Shown one piece after another: positions 17,797-28,000 of a DNA stretch of 62,185 nucleotides. This DNA is from Bacillota bacterium. Lineage in GTDB: Bacteria; Bacillota; Clostridia; Christensenellales; SZUA-584. A program made the translations under genes and the position numbers. The notes under the pieces were generated by a model. It did not search any database. It saw only the letters and a program-made list of their open reading frames with translations, and had not been told where the DNA came from. Each line of letters starts with the position of its first letter. The first letter of the stretch is position 1. The stretch is from the NCBI GenBank assembly GCA_023397655.1, contig JAEWTW010000040.1:1-62185 (forward strand). Reading direction: 5' to 3'.

Positions 17797-18549
17797 ATGA
17801 AAATCGTGACATGGAACGTGAACGGATTGCGCGCTTGCTACGGCAAGGGGTTTGAGGATTTCTTCCGTGAGGTGGATGCGGACATGTTCTGCATTCAGGA
17901 GACCAAGCTGCAGCGCGGCGACTTCGAGTTCGAACCGGAGGGCTGGCACGGCTACTGGAACGACGCGGTGAAAAAAGGCTATTCGGGCACAGCGGTATTT
18001 ACCAAACGCCAGCCCGAGGCGGTGACCTATGGCATCGGCATCAAGGAGCATGACGGTGAAGGACGCGTGGTTACGCTGGAATACGATGAATTCTATCTGG
18101 TGGACGTCTATGTGCCCAATTCACAGGAGGAGCTGAAGCGCTTATCATACCGCATGACATGGGATGAGGCGTTCCGCGACTACTTAAAGAAGTTGGACGA
18201 GAAGAAGCCGGTTATCGTCTGCGGGGATTTCAACGTGGCGCATCAGGAGATCGACCTGAAAAACCCGGCAGCCAACCGAAGAAACGCCGGTTTTACCGAC
18301 GAGGAGCGCGAAGACTTTACGCTGCTGCTGGAGGCCGGTTTCGCGGACGTATTCCGCCGCCTGAACCCGGACGCAAAGGACATGTATACCTACTGGTCGT
18401 ACCGATTCGGCGCACGCGGCCGCAACGCGGGCTGGCGCATCGACTACTTCTGCGTTTCTGAGCGGCTGATGGCTGAAGTGAAGGGTATGGAGATCAACAG
18501 TGGCGTGATGGGATCGGATCATTGCCCGGTGACGCTGGAGATATTCTGA
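17797..18549 (+). CDS. xth: Exodeoxyribonuclease III (Xth/ExoA AP endonuclease)
   Basis: A 250-residue EEP-fold nuclease that cuts DNA at abasic sites. Family marks are MKIVTWNVNGLRA at the start, the metal Glu in CIQETKLQ near residue 33, GYSGTAVFTK near 66, CGDFNVAHQEIDL near 142, and the C-terminal WRIDYFCVSE with GSDHCPV. Abasic sites made by MutY are its natural substrate, which agrees with the neighbouring mutY gene. AAGGGGGACGAGG precedes the ATG. The full family length is present. Confidence 0.95.
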   Translation: MKIVTWNVNGLRACYGKGFEDFFREVDADMFCIQETKLQRGDFEFEPEGWHGYWNDAVKKGYSGTAVFTKRQPEAVTYGIGIKEHDGEGRVVTLEYDEFYLVDVYVPNSQEELKRLSYRMTWDEAFRDYLKKLDEKKPVIVCGDFNVAHQEIDLKNPAANRRNAGFTDEEREDFTLLLEAGFADVFRRLNPDAKDMYTYWSYRFGARGRNAGWRIDYFCVSERLMAEVKGMEINSGVMGSDHCPVTLEIF

Positions 18550-18628
18550 CACGCGGCAAACGGGGTTCGAGCCGGAGGAGAAAGAATAAAAGACGCATAA
18601 TCATACGCCGGTGCCGGATAATAACACC

Positions 18629-19273
18629 ATGATTACTCAAACGGACATCGGCGATAAAACTGCCGTATTTGGCGAATTTGAAAAGCACCTGCTGAACGAT
18701 GAAAAGCCGTCGCAGTACTTTGATGGCCTGCTTGGTGCGGGCGCGTTTCCGGAATGGCCCCCTTTCGACATGCTGAGCGGACTTGCCGGTGTGGAGCAGT
18801 CGCCTGTGCACCACCCGGAGGGCGACGTATGGCGCCACACGATGCTGGTGACGGACAACGCCGCGCAACTGAAGAGCCAGAGCAAGCACTCGCGCGCGCT
18901 GATGTGGGCGGCGCTGCTGCACGATGTGGGCAAGAAGGAAACGACAAAACGGCGAAACGGGCGCATCACTGCCTACGACCATGACAAGGCGGGGCGGACA
19001 TTGGCAGAACGGTTCCTGCGTGACTGCGGGCAGGAGGAGGCGTTTGTGCTTGAGGTGGGTGCTCTGGTACGCTGGCATATGCAGGCGCTGTACCATGCGC
19101 GTCACCTGCCGTACTATAACCCGCGGGCGATGCGGACGGAAGCGGACATCGACGAGGTGGCGCTGCTGTGCCTATGCGACCGGCTGGGGCGTGGGCCGGT
19201 GACATCTGCCGACATAGAACGGGAGCAGAGCCATATCGCCGCCTTTATCAGGAAGAGCCGCAGCGCCCACTAA
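18629..19273 (+). CDS. HD-domain protein (tRNA nucleotidyltransferase-type HD)
   Basis: A protein of about 214 residues with a metal-dependent phosphohydrolase HD domain: first His in DVWRHTMLV near residue 70, HD in LLHDVGKKETT near 95, and a later H-x-x-A block. The VWRHTMLVTD and ALLHDVGK text resembles the HD domain that follows the nucleotidyltransferase head in bacterial CCA-adding enzymes, but no nucleotidyltransferase domain is present. The substrate is unknown; RNA phosphates or nucleotides are possible. The start is uncertain: the ATG at 18629 or GTG at 18611, neither with a good ribosome binding site. Confidence 0.78.
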   Translation: MITQTDIGDKTAVFGEFEKHLLNDEKPSQYFDGLLGAGAFPEWPPFDMLSGLAGVEQSPVHHPEGDVWRHTMLVTDNAAQLKSQSKHSRALMWAALLHDVGKKETTKRRNGRITAYDHDKAGRTLAERFLRDCGQEEAFVLEVGALVRWHMQALYHARHLPYYNPRAMRTEADIDEVALLCLCDRLGRGPVTSADIEREQSHIAAFIRKSRSAH

Positions 19274-19330
19274 AAACAGGCGGCTGCCCCATACTGGGAA
19301 TAGATACAAACCCCTCTTTGACGAATATTG

Positions 19331-19359
19331 TTGAAACATAGGGAAACATATGCTAATAT
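19331..19359 (+). promoter_or_regulatory. Promoter of the acyl-ligase/NRPS cluster
   Basis: TTGAAA at 19331-19336, a 17 bp spacer and TAATAT at 19354-19359 preceded by TGC (extended -10). It is about 44 bp upstream of the first gene and is the only convincing promoter I see ahead of the six-gene unit. Confidence 0.55.
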
Positions 19360-19402
19360 AAGGCAACGGGCTTCGGGCTCGAATTGATAAGGGGGAAGAC
19401 GA

Positions 19403-21079
19403 ATGAAAAAGTATCCCTTGAATCCAACCGAGATCGTTCGGGACCTGAAGGAGCTGACGGACAGAAGCGTCCGGCTCTACGCAGACAAAGAAGCCTTCCT
19501 CACCATGGCGGGCAAAGATGAGTACAAATCCGTTACCTACGGCCGGTTTGGTGAGGAGCTGTGCGCACTGGCCAATGCGCTGACAGAACGCGGCCTTGCC
19601 GGAAAACGCATGGCGCTGGTCGGCGAAAACTCCTACACATGGCTGCTTTCCTATTTTGCAATCGTTAACACCAACTCGACCGTTGTGCCGATGGACAAAG
19701 AACTGACCGGGGATGAGCTCAAAGCCCTCGTGCAGCGTTCCGGTGCGGCGGTATTGTTTTATTCGCCCGCGTATGCGGATGACGCGCACCTGATCAAAGA
19801 CGCAATGCCCGGCCTTATCACGGTATCGCTGGGGAAAAAAGGTGACGCGGAGCTGTCCGTCGACGTGCTGCTCAAAGAAGGCTTCGCTTTGCTCGAACAG
19901 GGCATCGACCGATATTCCGGCATTGAAATTGACCGGGAGCGGACCTGCTCGATACTTTTTACCTCCGGCACAACAGGTGCCTCAAAAGGCGTTATGCTAT
20001 GCCACCGGAATCTCGCCGCCAACACGGTATCGGCCTGTGAACTGGTGCTTTTCAGACCGAATGACGTGCTGCTTTCGGTACTGCCGATCAACCACGCCTA
20101 CGAGGACATGTGTGGTATATTCGGCCCTATCCATTACGGCTGCACGATCGCTTTTTGTCCCGGAGTCAAAAACTTGCCGGACTGCCTGCAGCTTTTCCGC
20201 CCCACCGTTATGGTGCTGGTTCCGCTCTATGTGGAGACTTTCTACAAACGCATTTGGGAGAAAGCGAAAAAGCAGGGCAAAGAGAGCAAGCTGAAAACGG
20301 GTATCGCGCTGGGGAACATCGCGGCGGCGCTGGGCATCGACATACGGGACAAGCTGCTGCATGAAGTGCGCGACGGTGCCTTCGGCGGGCGGCTCAAGAT
20401 CGTGATCAGCGGCGGAGCTTACCTCAACCCCAAGCTGGTGAAGGGATACAGAGAATTCGGCGTGACGATACTGAACGGTTATGGCGCGACCGAGTGCTCG
20501 CCCATTGTGGCGGCTAACCGCAACCTCAGCCATAAGGACGGTTCGGTGGGCTGGGTGGCCTCCTGTTGTGAGGTGCGCTTCGATGAAGGCGGGCAGATAC
20601 TCGTTCGGGGCCAGAGCGTGATGAAGGGCTATCTGGATGACGAAGCGGGAACCGCCGAGGTTTTTGACGGCGAGTGGTATAAAACAGGGGACCTCGGCCA
20701 TCAGGACAAGCAGGGCTTCCTGTATGTCACCGGCCGCATCAAGAATATGATCGTGCTGAAGAACGGCAAGAACATTATGCCGAACGAGATCGAGTACCTT
20801 CTGCTGCAGAGCCCGTTGATCGCCGAGGTGATGGTCAAGGAAGCGCCGGGCGACGAGAACGGCTCGGACAAGCTGATGGCGATCATCTATCCTGATCTCG
20901 CCCAAAAGGAGGAACTGGGCAGCGGGCTGCACCAGGCGCTGCAGGCCGAAATTGACAGCGTAAACGCAAGGCTGGCGAGCTTCAAACAGATACATCTTTT
21001 TGCGCTGCGCGACACGGAGTTCCCCAAGACGACTAAGAGAGAGATCAAGCGTTATCAGGTCACATTCGGGAAGGGATAA
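19403..21079 (+). CDS. Acyl-AMP ligase (long-chain acyl-CoA/acyl-ACP synthetase family)
   Basis: A 558-residue ANL-superfamily adenylating enzyme. The nucleotide motif FTSGTTGASKG begins near residue 187, NGYGATECSP near 355, the KTGDLGH motif near 431 and the KNGKNIMPNEIE motif near 454, with a C-terminal lysine in FPKTTKREIKRYQ. It should convert a fatty acid to acyl-AMP and pass it to a thiol. The acyl carrier protein gene starts three bases after its stop, so the ACP is the likely acceptor. In this context it supplies the fatty acyl starter for the NRPS. AAGGGGGAAGACG precedes the ATG. Chain length cannot be read. Confidence 0.9.
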   Translation: MKKYPLNPTEIVRDLKELTDRSVRLYADKEAFLTMAGKDEYKSVTYGRFGEELCALANALTERGLAGKRMALVGENSYTWLLSYFAIVNTNSTVVPMDKELTGDELKALVQRSGAAVLFYSPAYADDAHLIKDAMPGLITVSLGKKGDAELSVDVLLKEGFALLEQGIDRYSGIEIDRERTCSILFTSGTTGASKGVMLCHRNLAANTVSACELVLFRPNDVLLSVLPINHAYEDMCGIFGPIHYGCTIAFCPGVKNLPDCLQLFRPTVMVLVPLYVETFYKRIWEKAKKQGKESKLKTGIALGNIAAALGIDIRDKLLHEVRDGAFGGRLKIVISGGAYLNPKLVKGYREFGVTILNGYGATECSPIVAANRNLSHKDGSVGWVASCCEVRFDEGGQILVRGQSVMKGYLDDEAGTAEVFDGEWYKTGDLGHQDKQGFLYVTGRIKNMIVLKNGKNIMPNEIEYLLLQSPLIAEVMVKEAPGDENGSDKLMAIIYPDLAQKEELGSGLHQALQAEIDSVNARLASFKQIHLFALRDTEFPKTTKREIKRYQVTFGKG

Positions 21080-21081
21080 AA

Positions 21082-21306
21082 ATGTTTGAAAAGGTGAAGG
21101 ACATCATTGAGGAACATGTAAATTGCAACAGCATTCATATCGTGCCGGAGACGGATCTGATCAGCGATCTTTCCATCAATTCGCTCGACCTTGTGGAACT
21201 GGTCTGCGCTTTTGAAGTGGCGTTTGATATCGTGGTGCCGGAGAAGGATATCCGCAAGCTGTCCAAAGTCAGCGATATCGTCGGATATCTGGAACACCGG
21301 GCATGA
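21082..21306 (+). CDS. Acyl carrier protein of the NRPS cluster
   Basis: A 74-residue ACP. The attachment serine is Ser34 in DLSINSLDLVEL, the place where the PPTase adds the phosphopantetheine arm. It lies between the acyl-AMP ligase (gap of two bases) and the PPTase (ATGA overlap), so the three are translated together. Its role is probably to hold the acyl starter and offer it to the N-terminal condensation domain of the NRPS. It is distinct from a housekeeping AcpP, which usually lies with fatty-acid genes. Confidence 0.92.
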   Translation: MFEKVKDIIEEHVNCNSIHIVPETDLISDLSINSLDLVELVCAFEVAFDIVVPEKDIRKLSKVSDIVGYLEHRA

Positions 21307-21950
21307 AAGTTTACTTTGCCGCTGCTGCGCCCATTGATATCGCTCTGGGCTGGGCAGACGGCATGTGGGAGGAGAAGCGCGAACGCATAGCGCGCATGCA
21401 GCGGGATACCGATAAGGCGCTGGCGCTGACGGCTCACCGGCTGCTTTGTTATGCGCTCAAAAGTGTCTGCGGTTATGTGCCGGGCCCGGCTGACTTCATG
21501 CTGGAGCCAAAGGGTAAACCGTATCTGAAATCGATGCCTGATGTGCACTTCAGTATCAGCCATTCGGGCAGCATGGCCATGTGCGCGCTGCACGACAGCC
21601 CTGTAGGGGCAGATATCGAGAAACGACGCTCTGTGGGGACCGGCGTGGCGGAACGTATCATGACGCCGGTGGAGTTTCAGCTCTATTCTAATGCGCCTGA
21701 ACGGCAGAAGATGTTCTTTCAGATATGGACGCTCAAAGAGGCGTATGTAAAATACCGTGGGGCTGGGTTGGGTATGTCGATGAGTTCGTTTCATGCATAC
21801 CCTTCGGGGAACGGAGATGTCGCAACCGATACGGGCTGTGAGTTCTGGATGGGGCAGCCTGCGCCGGGCTTTCAGGCGGCGGTATGCGCCAATAGCGGTA
21901 TGTCTCCGCAGCTTTTAACGGTTGATGCCCGGCAGTTGTCTCAAATATAG
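21303..21950 (+). CDS. 4'-phosphopantetheinyl transferase (Sfp type)
   Basis: A 215-residue Sfp-family enzyme that transfers phosphopantetheine from CoA to carrier proteins. Diagnostic motifs are ISHSGSMAMCAL near residue 82, VGADIEKRR near 103 (Mg-binding Asp and Glu) and WTLKEAYVKYRGAGL near 143. Its start overlaps the ACP stop (ATGA). It should activate the ACP and the two NRPS carrier domains. It is a standard partner of NRPS genes; the nearby NRPS starts 128 bases downstream. Confidence 0.93.
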   Translation: MKVYFAAAAPIDIALGWADGMWEEKRERIARMQRDTDKALALTAHRLLCYALKSVCGYVPGPADFMLEPKGKPYLKSMPDVHFSISHSGSMAMCALHDSPVGADIEKRRSVGTGVAERIMTPVEFQLYSNAPERQKMFFQIWTLKEAYVKYRGAGLGMSMSSFHAYPSGNGDVATDTGCEFWMGQPAPGFQAAVCANSGMSPQLLTVDARQLSQI

Positions 21951-22078
21951 TATAAAAAACGGAGAATGGCAGCGTCTGTGCTGCCTGAAACCGGATGTTA
22001 GCGGGATCAGTGATTTTATTTTTGAGCGGTTCATTGGGGCTCTCGGTGAACTTGCGTTAATTGGGGGAATTCAGCGAT
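21951..22078 (+). other. Gap between PPTase and NRPS genes
   Basis: 128 bases. A perfect 6 bp hairpin GGCAGC-GTCTGT-GCTGCC at 21968-21985 lacks a T-run, so it is unlikely to stop transcription. I see no clear promoter, which favours read-through from the upstream genes. Confidence 0.4.
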
Positions 22079-25000
22079 ATGAATCAGCAACATTTTCATT
22101 ACAATCTGTCGCATCCGCAGCTGCGCATCTGGTATGCGGAAATGCTTCACCCCGGCACCGGTATGTGGAACAACGCCGGTACCCTCAAGATAAAAGGCCA
22201 TCTTGACTTTCCGCTGCTGGAGACCGCACTGAACATAATGCTGCGGGACTGCGATACACTGCGCATCCGCGTAGGCCAGAAGGACGGCGTACCTTATCAG
22301 TACGTGGCCGAATACGCCCCGAAAACCATTGATGTGGTTGACTTTTCTGAGCGAGGCCTGGAAAAGCTGTATGAATGGGACAGCATTCAGACCCAAACGC
22401 CGATGCCGATGATCGACAGCAGCCTCTGCTATTTTGCGTTTTTACGCCTCGGGGACGAGGAGGGCGGCATATACGCCAAATTCCATCACATCATCTCCGA
22501 TGCGTTATCCATTGTCAGCTTTTCCAACCACCTCATGGGCATATATCAGGCGCTGCTGGACGGTCGTGAACCGGAGCCGGTGCGCGTTCGTTCCTATATC
22601 GATTATCTAAACGATGAGCAGGCTTACCTGTCCTCCAAACGCTTTGAGTATGACAGGGAGTTTTGGACAGGTCTGTTTGACCAGCTGCCTGAACCCACGG
22701 TTTTAAAACAAAAAAAGACCAATTATTACGGGCTGAAAGCAAAGCGCCGCACCCATGTGATACGTCCGCGGCTGTCCAGGCAAATACGCGAATACTGTGC
22801 ACAGACGGGCGTTACCGTCTACTCGCTCTTCTTGTCCGCTCTCGCGATATACATCAACCGCATTACCACCAAGAAGGATCTGGTCATCGGTTCGCCGGTA
22901 GCCAACCGCACCACCGCACAGGCCAAGGATATGTTCGGCATGTTCGTCAGCACAGTGCCCATCCGTGTACAGATAGAGGATGAGATGTCGTTCAAGGATT
23001 TTGCGCAGGAGGTATCGGGCAGCTGGTTCTCCGCTTTGAAGCATCAGAAATACCCTTACAACCTGTTGATGCAGGACCTTCGCGGCACGCACAAGGGCCT
23101 GGAGGCACTGTATGATGTGACGCTGTCATACCAGATCGGCAAGTTTGAAAAAAACTCGGATGCATTTACATATGAAGGACGCTGGCATTTTTCCGGCTGG
23201 CAGGAGCCGTCGCTTTGTATCCACGTGAATGACCGCGAGGACGAAGGCCGCTTTGTGGTGGACTATGACCACCATACGCCCCTGTTCTCCGTGAAAGAGA
23301 TCGAGTTCATCCACGCACATCTCATCAACATCATCCGCGACGGCATCATCCGCCCGGACACGCCGCTGTATATGCTGGACCTGATGTCGGACGATGAGTA
23401 TGAGCGCGTCGTATACCAGTTCAACTCCACCGAATGCCTGTTTCCGCAGGGGGAAACGCTGGTGGACCTTTGGAGAAAGCGCATGGCGCACACGGACGGC
23501 GGCGATGTGGCGCTGGTCTGCCGCGGTGAGTCCATGACGTACCGGCAGCTGGACGAGCGTTCCTCCGCCATGGCCAGATACCTGCGTGAGAAAGGCGTAG
23601 TCGCTGATCAAAGCGTAGGATTGCTGGTGAAACGCACGATGGACTATCCCGTCGGCGTGCTGTCGATACTTAAGGCAGGCGGCGCTTTTGTGCCCATCGA
23701 CGCGGACCTGCCCTCGGAAAGGCTTGCGTATATACTGAAGGACAGCGGCGCCAAACTGCTGCTGATGTCGCCCGAACTCATGGACAGATTCTCGGTGGAC
23801 GATAGCGTCACCGTTATTCCCACCAATATTGCGCTTGAGCCTGCGGACTGCCCTGATACCACAAGTCTGCCCGATAATCTGGCTTATATGATATATACGT
23901 CCGGCTCCACCGGCCAACCTAAAGGCGTGATGATTGAGCACCAGTCGATCGTACATTTTGTGTACTCGCTCAACCGTCTGTGGGATTTTTCACCGGGTGC
24001 GCGGCTGCTGTGTGCCGCGTCTATATCCTTCGATATCAGCGTGATGGAACTGCTGCTGGCGGTGATGAACGGCGCTGTGCTGGTGCTGGCACAGGAGCAT
24101 GAGGTTTCCATACCGCGCAACATGGTGGAACTGATTCAGTCGGCCGAGGTCAACATGCTGTGCGTGACGCCGGGGCGCATGGAACTGCTGCTGTCCGATA
24201 AGCAAGGAGCGGCGTGCCTGCGCGACTTTCGTGAGGTTGGCATGGGCGGTGACGTACTGCCTGAGAAACTGCTGGCACAGGTACAACAGGCAACCGGTGC
24301 GCGCATAATTAACTTCTATGGCCCCACTGAGATCACTGTATGCTGTACCTGTACGGATGTAACCAATGCCCGTGTCCCAAACATCGGTAAGCCGATGCAC
24401 AACGTGAAAGCTTATATATTAGACGCGCACAAGAACCCGGTGCCCATCGGCGTGCCGGGTGAATTGTATATCGGTGGGCGCGGCGTGGCCAGAGGCTATA
24501 TCAATAAACCGGAGCTGACAGCGGAACGCTTTGTGGAGGACCCCTTCAGGAAGGGGGAGACGCTGTACCGGACGGGAGACCTGGCGCGCTGGTACCCTCT
24601 GGGAGAGATCGAATTTCTGGGACGCATTGATCAACAGGTCAAATTGCGCGGGTACCGCATAGAGTTGGGTGAGATCGAAAACCGGCTGCTGCAGGTTCCG
24701 GGTGTTGCTGCATGCGCCGTTACGGACAGAGAAGATACAGACGGGCGCAAGTTTCTGTGTGCCTATCTTGTTGGCAAACCGCCGGCTAAAGCGATGCTTC
24801 GGTCACATCTGCTTCGTGACTTGCCCGCCTACATGGTGCCATCCTGGTTCGTCACGGTGGAAAGCCTTCCGTACAACACCAGCGGAAAGGTAGCCCGCAA
24901 CCTGCTGCCCGACCCACTTGTAACCCGCGAGGCGCTGATCGACGACTATATGCCGCCTGAGACGGATACCGAAGTTTTGCTGGCAAAGATATGGAGTGGC

Positions 25001-28000
25001 GTGCTGAACGTCAAAGCCATCGGACGCAACGACAGCTTCTTCGATATCGGCGGCGACTCGCTCAGCATCGTACGCGTGCTGGCGCAGGTCCAGCTGCATT
25101 TCTCTGTCGAAGTGCGTCTGGAGGATGTGAACCGCTCACCGTACCTGAAGGACTTTGCGGCGCTGATTGACGCAGCTGAAGCACAGGGCTATGCCCCGAT
25201 GCGGCCCGTTGCCGAACGGAAATACTATCCGGTGTCATCCGCACAACAGCGCATGTGGGTGCTGTCGCAGACGGAGAACTCGGTGACATACAACATGCCC
25301 ACCGTCTTTTTGCTGCCGGACAAGCCGGATGCTAAACGGTTGTCCGATGCGTTTGAAAAGCTGATTGCCCGGCATGAGGTGCTGCGCACCCGATTCGTGC
25401 TGCGGGGCGGCGAACTGCACCAGCAGGTGGAAAAGAACGTTGCGTTTACACTGGAGAATTTCACCTGTGAACCGAAACGCCTGAATGCCCTGCTCAAATC
25501 GCTAATCATGCCGTTTGATATGACGCATGCTCCGATGCTGCGCGCGGCGCTGATCGATGCCGGTACAAAGCAGTTGCTTTTCATCGATACCCACCACAGC
25601 ATCAGTGACGCGCGTTCGACAGAAGTGTTGTTGGGTGATCTGGCGGCGTTTTACGCGGGCGAGGAACTGATGCCGCTGGCCGTACAGTACAAAGACTATG
25701 CTGTTTGGCAGCGTGAAACAGCCGAAACCGATACGGTTGAGCGGCAACGTGAATACTGGAAAAATGTACTGGCAGGCGAGCTGCCCATGCTGGGTCTGCA
25801 CACCGACAGGCCGCGACCGCCGCAGCAGAGATTTGAGGGGGCGCGATATGGCTTTGCGCTGTCGCCCAAGACCACGGAAAAGCTGCGGGATTTTGCCGCC
25901 CGTCACGGTGGGACGTTGTTCATGGCGGTGCTTGCGGTGTATAACGTGCTGCTGTCCCGCTATACCGGACAGGAAGACATCATTGTGGGAACACCGGTGG
26001 CGGGCAGACCCCGTCCGGAGCTGCAGGATATGGCCGGCGTGTTCATCAACACGGTACCGCTGCGAAGCTATCCGAAGGGGAGCCTCAGCTTCACGAACTT
26101 CTTTGAAGAACTGAGGACCAATGTGTTTTCGGCCCTGGGCAATGCGGATTACCCGTTTGAACTGATGGTGGCCGATTTGAAGCTGCCGCGGGATCTGTCA
26201 CGCAACCCTGTATTTGATACGATGCTGATTCAACTCAAGCCGGATCTGCAGCCGCCGCTGCCCGGTGCCGAATTTTATCCTTTTGATCCGGGAGTCTCCA
26301 AGCTGGATCTGACACTGGAGGTCTGCGAGATTAACGGGCTGCAGTGCCAGTTTGAATACAGCACGCGTTTGTATAAAAAGACGCGGATATTGCGCATGGC
26401 GTCGCACTTTTGCCGGCTTGCCGAGCTGCTGGCAGAGGAGCCGGATACACACCTTGCGGACGCGCCCATGCTGACTCAGGATGAGCTGTGGCTGGTGACG
26501 CAAGGCTTCAACCAGACGGTTCGTCCGATGGACAGGGAACGCACTGTACAGTCCGTATTTGAGGATATCGCGGCGCAGTATGCCGATAAGACAGCGGTGA
26601 TTTCTGAGGGCGTCTCACTGACGTTCCGGGAGCTGAACGAGAAGGCCAACCGCTTTGCGCACCTGCTGCGCGATATGGGCGTGGACCGCAATTCCGTCGT
26701 GGCGCTGTGCATGCGGCGCTGCACGGACCTGATGGTCGCTCTGTTCGGTGTGCTGAAGTCGGGCGGTGCTTACCTGCCGCTGGATGTGGCGTATCCAGTG
26801 GACCGGCTCAAGTTTATGCTGTCTGACAGCGGCGCGCGCATACTGCTGACCGACGGTTCGGTGGATGTGCCGTTCGATGGTCAGACGGTGCATGTGAAGG
26901 ATGTGCCAGACAATGTTCCGTGCGGTAATCTGCCGCCCATTGACCGCCCTGAGGATACCGCTTACGTCATATACACGTCGGGCTCCACGGGCTTGCCCAA
27001 GGGCGCGGTGCTGCACCGGCGCGGCCTGCTGAATTTCTATGAGGGCGTCAGGGATGTGGTAGACTACGTACCGGAGCAGACAAGCGCATCCGTGACCACC
27101 GTCTCCTTCGATATATTCGTCTGCGATGCACTGCTGCCGCTGCTGTACGGCAGCACATTGGTGCTGTGCACCGAGGAGGAGCTGAGGCAGGCGCATCTGC
27201 TGGCGGAATTGATTGACAGGTATGATGTGAAGTTCATTCAGTTTACACCGGCGCGCATGCGGGTGATGATGGACAGCGCCGCCTTCAGAGACGCCATGGC
27301 ACGTCACATTGAAAAGATCATGCTGGGCGGCGAGCCGATTCCCGAATCGCTGCTGCGGCTGTTGAAGAAGTATTTTAATGCGCGCATTGTCAATGCCTAC
27401 GGGCCGACAGAAGCGACCGTCTACTCGTCTTTCATGGATCTCACACACACCAACCATGTCACGATTGGGCATCCCATCTGCAACATGCGCATGTATGTGC
27501 TGGACAAGAGCCGCCGTCCTGTGCCGGTGGGCGTGCTGGGCGAGGGCTATATCAGCGGCGTCGGTGTGGCAGCAGGGTACCTGAATCGCGAGGAGCTGAA
27601 CAAGAAGACATTTTTGCCTGACCCGTTCTGGCCGGGGCACACGATGTACAAAACAGGCGACGTCTGCGTCTTTTTGGAGGACGGCGACGTTGAGATGTGC
27701 GGACGGGTCGATCATCAGATTAAAATACGCGGCCTTAGGATCGAATTGGGCGAGATAGAGGCCGCGATGCGTCAGTTCAAGGGCATTGAAGAAGCGGTCG
27801 TTAAGGACTGGGGCGAGGGCGCGAACAAATACCTCTGCGGTTATTTCGCGATGAGCGAGACTGTCAGCGAAGACGCGCTCCGCGCTCATTTGGGCAAGAA
27901 GCTGCCGTCCTATATGGTGCCCTCCTGGTTTGTGGGCATGGAGGAGCTGCCCACCACGCTAAACGGCAAGGTGGACCGCAAGATGCTGACAGAGCCCGAC

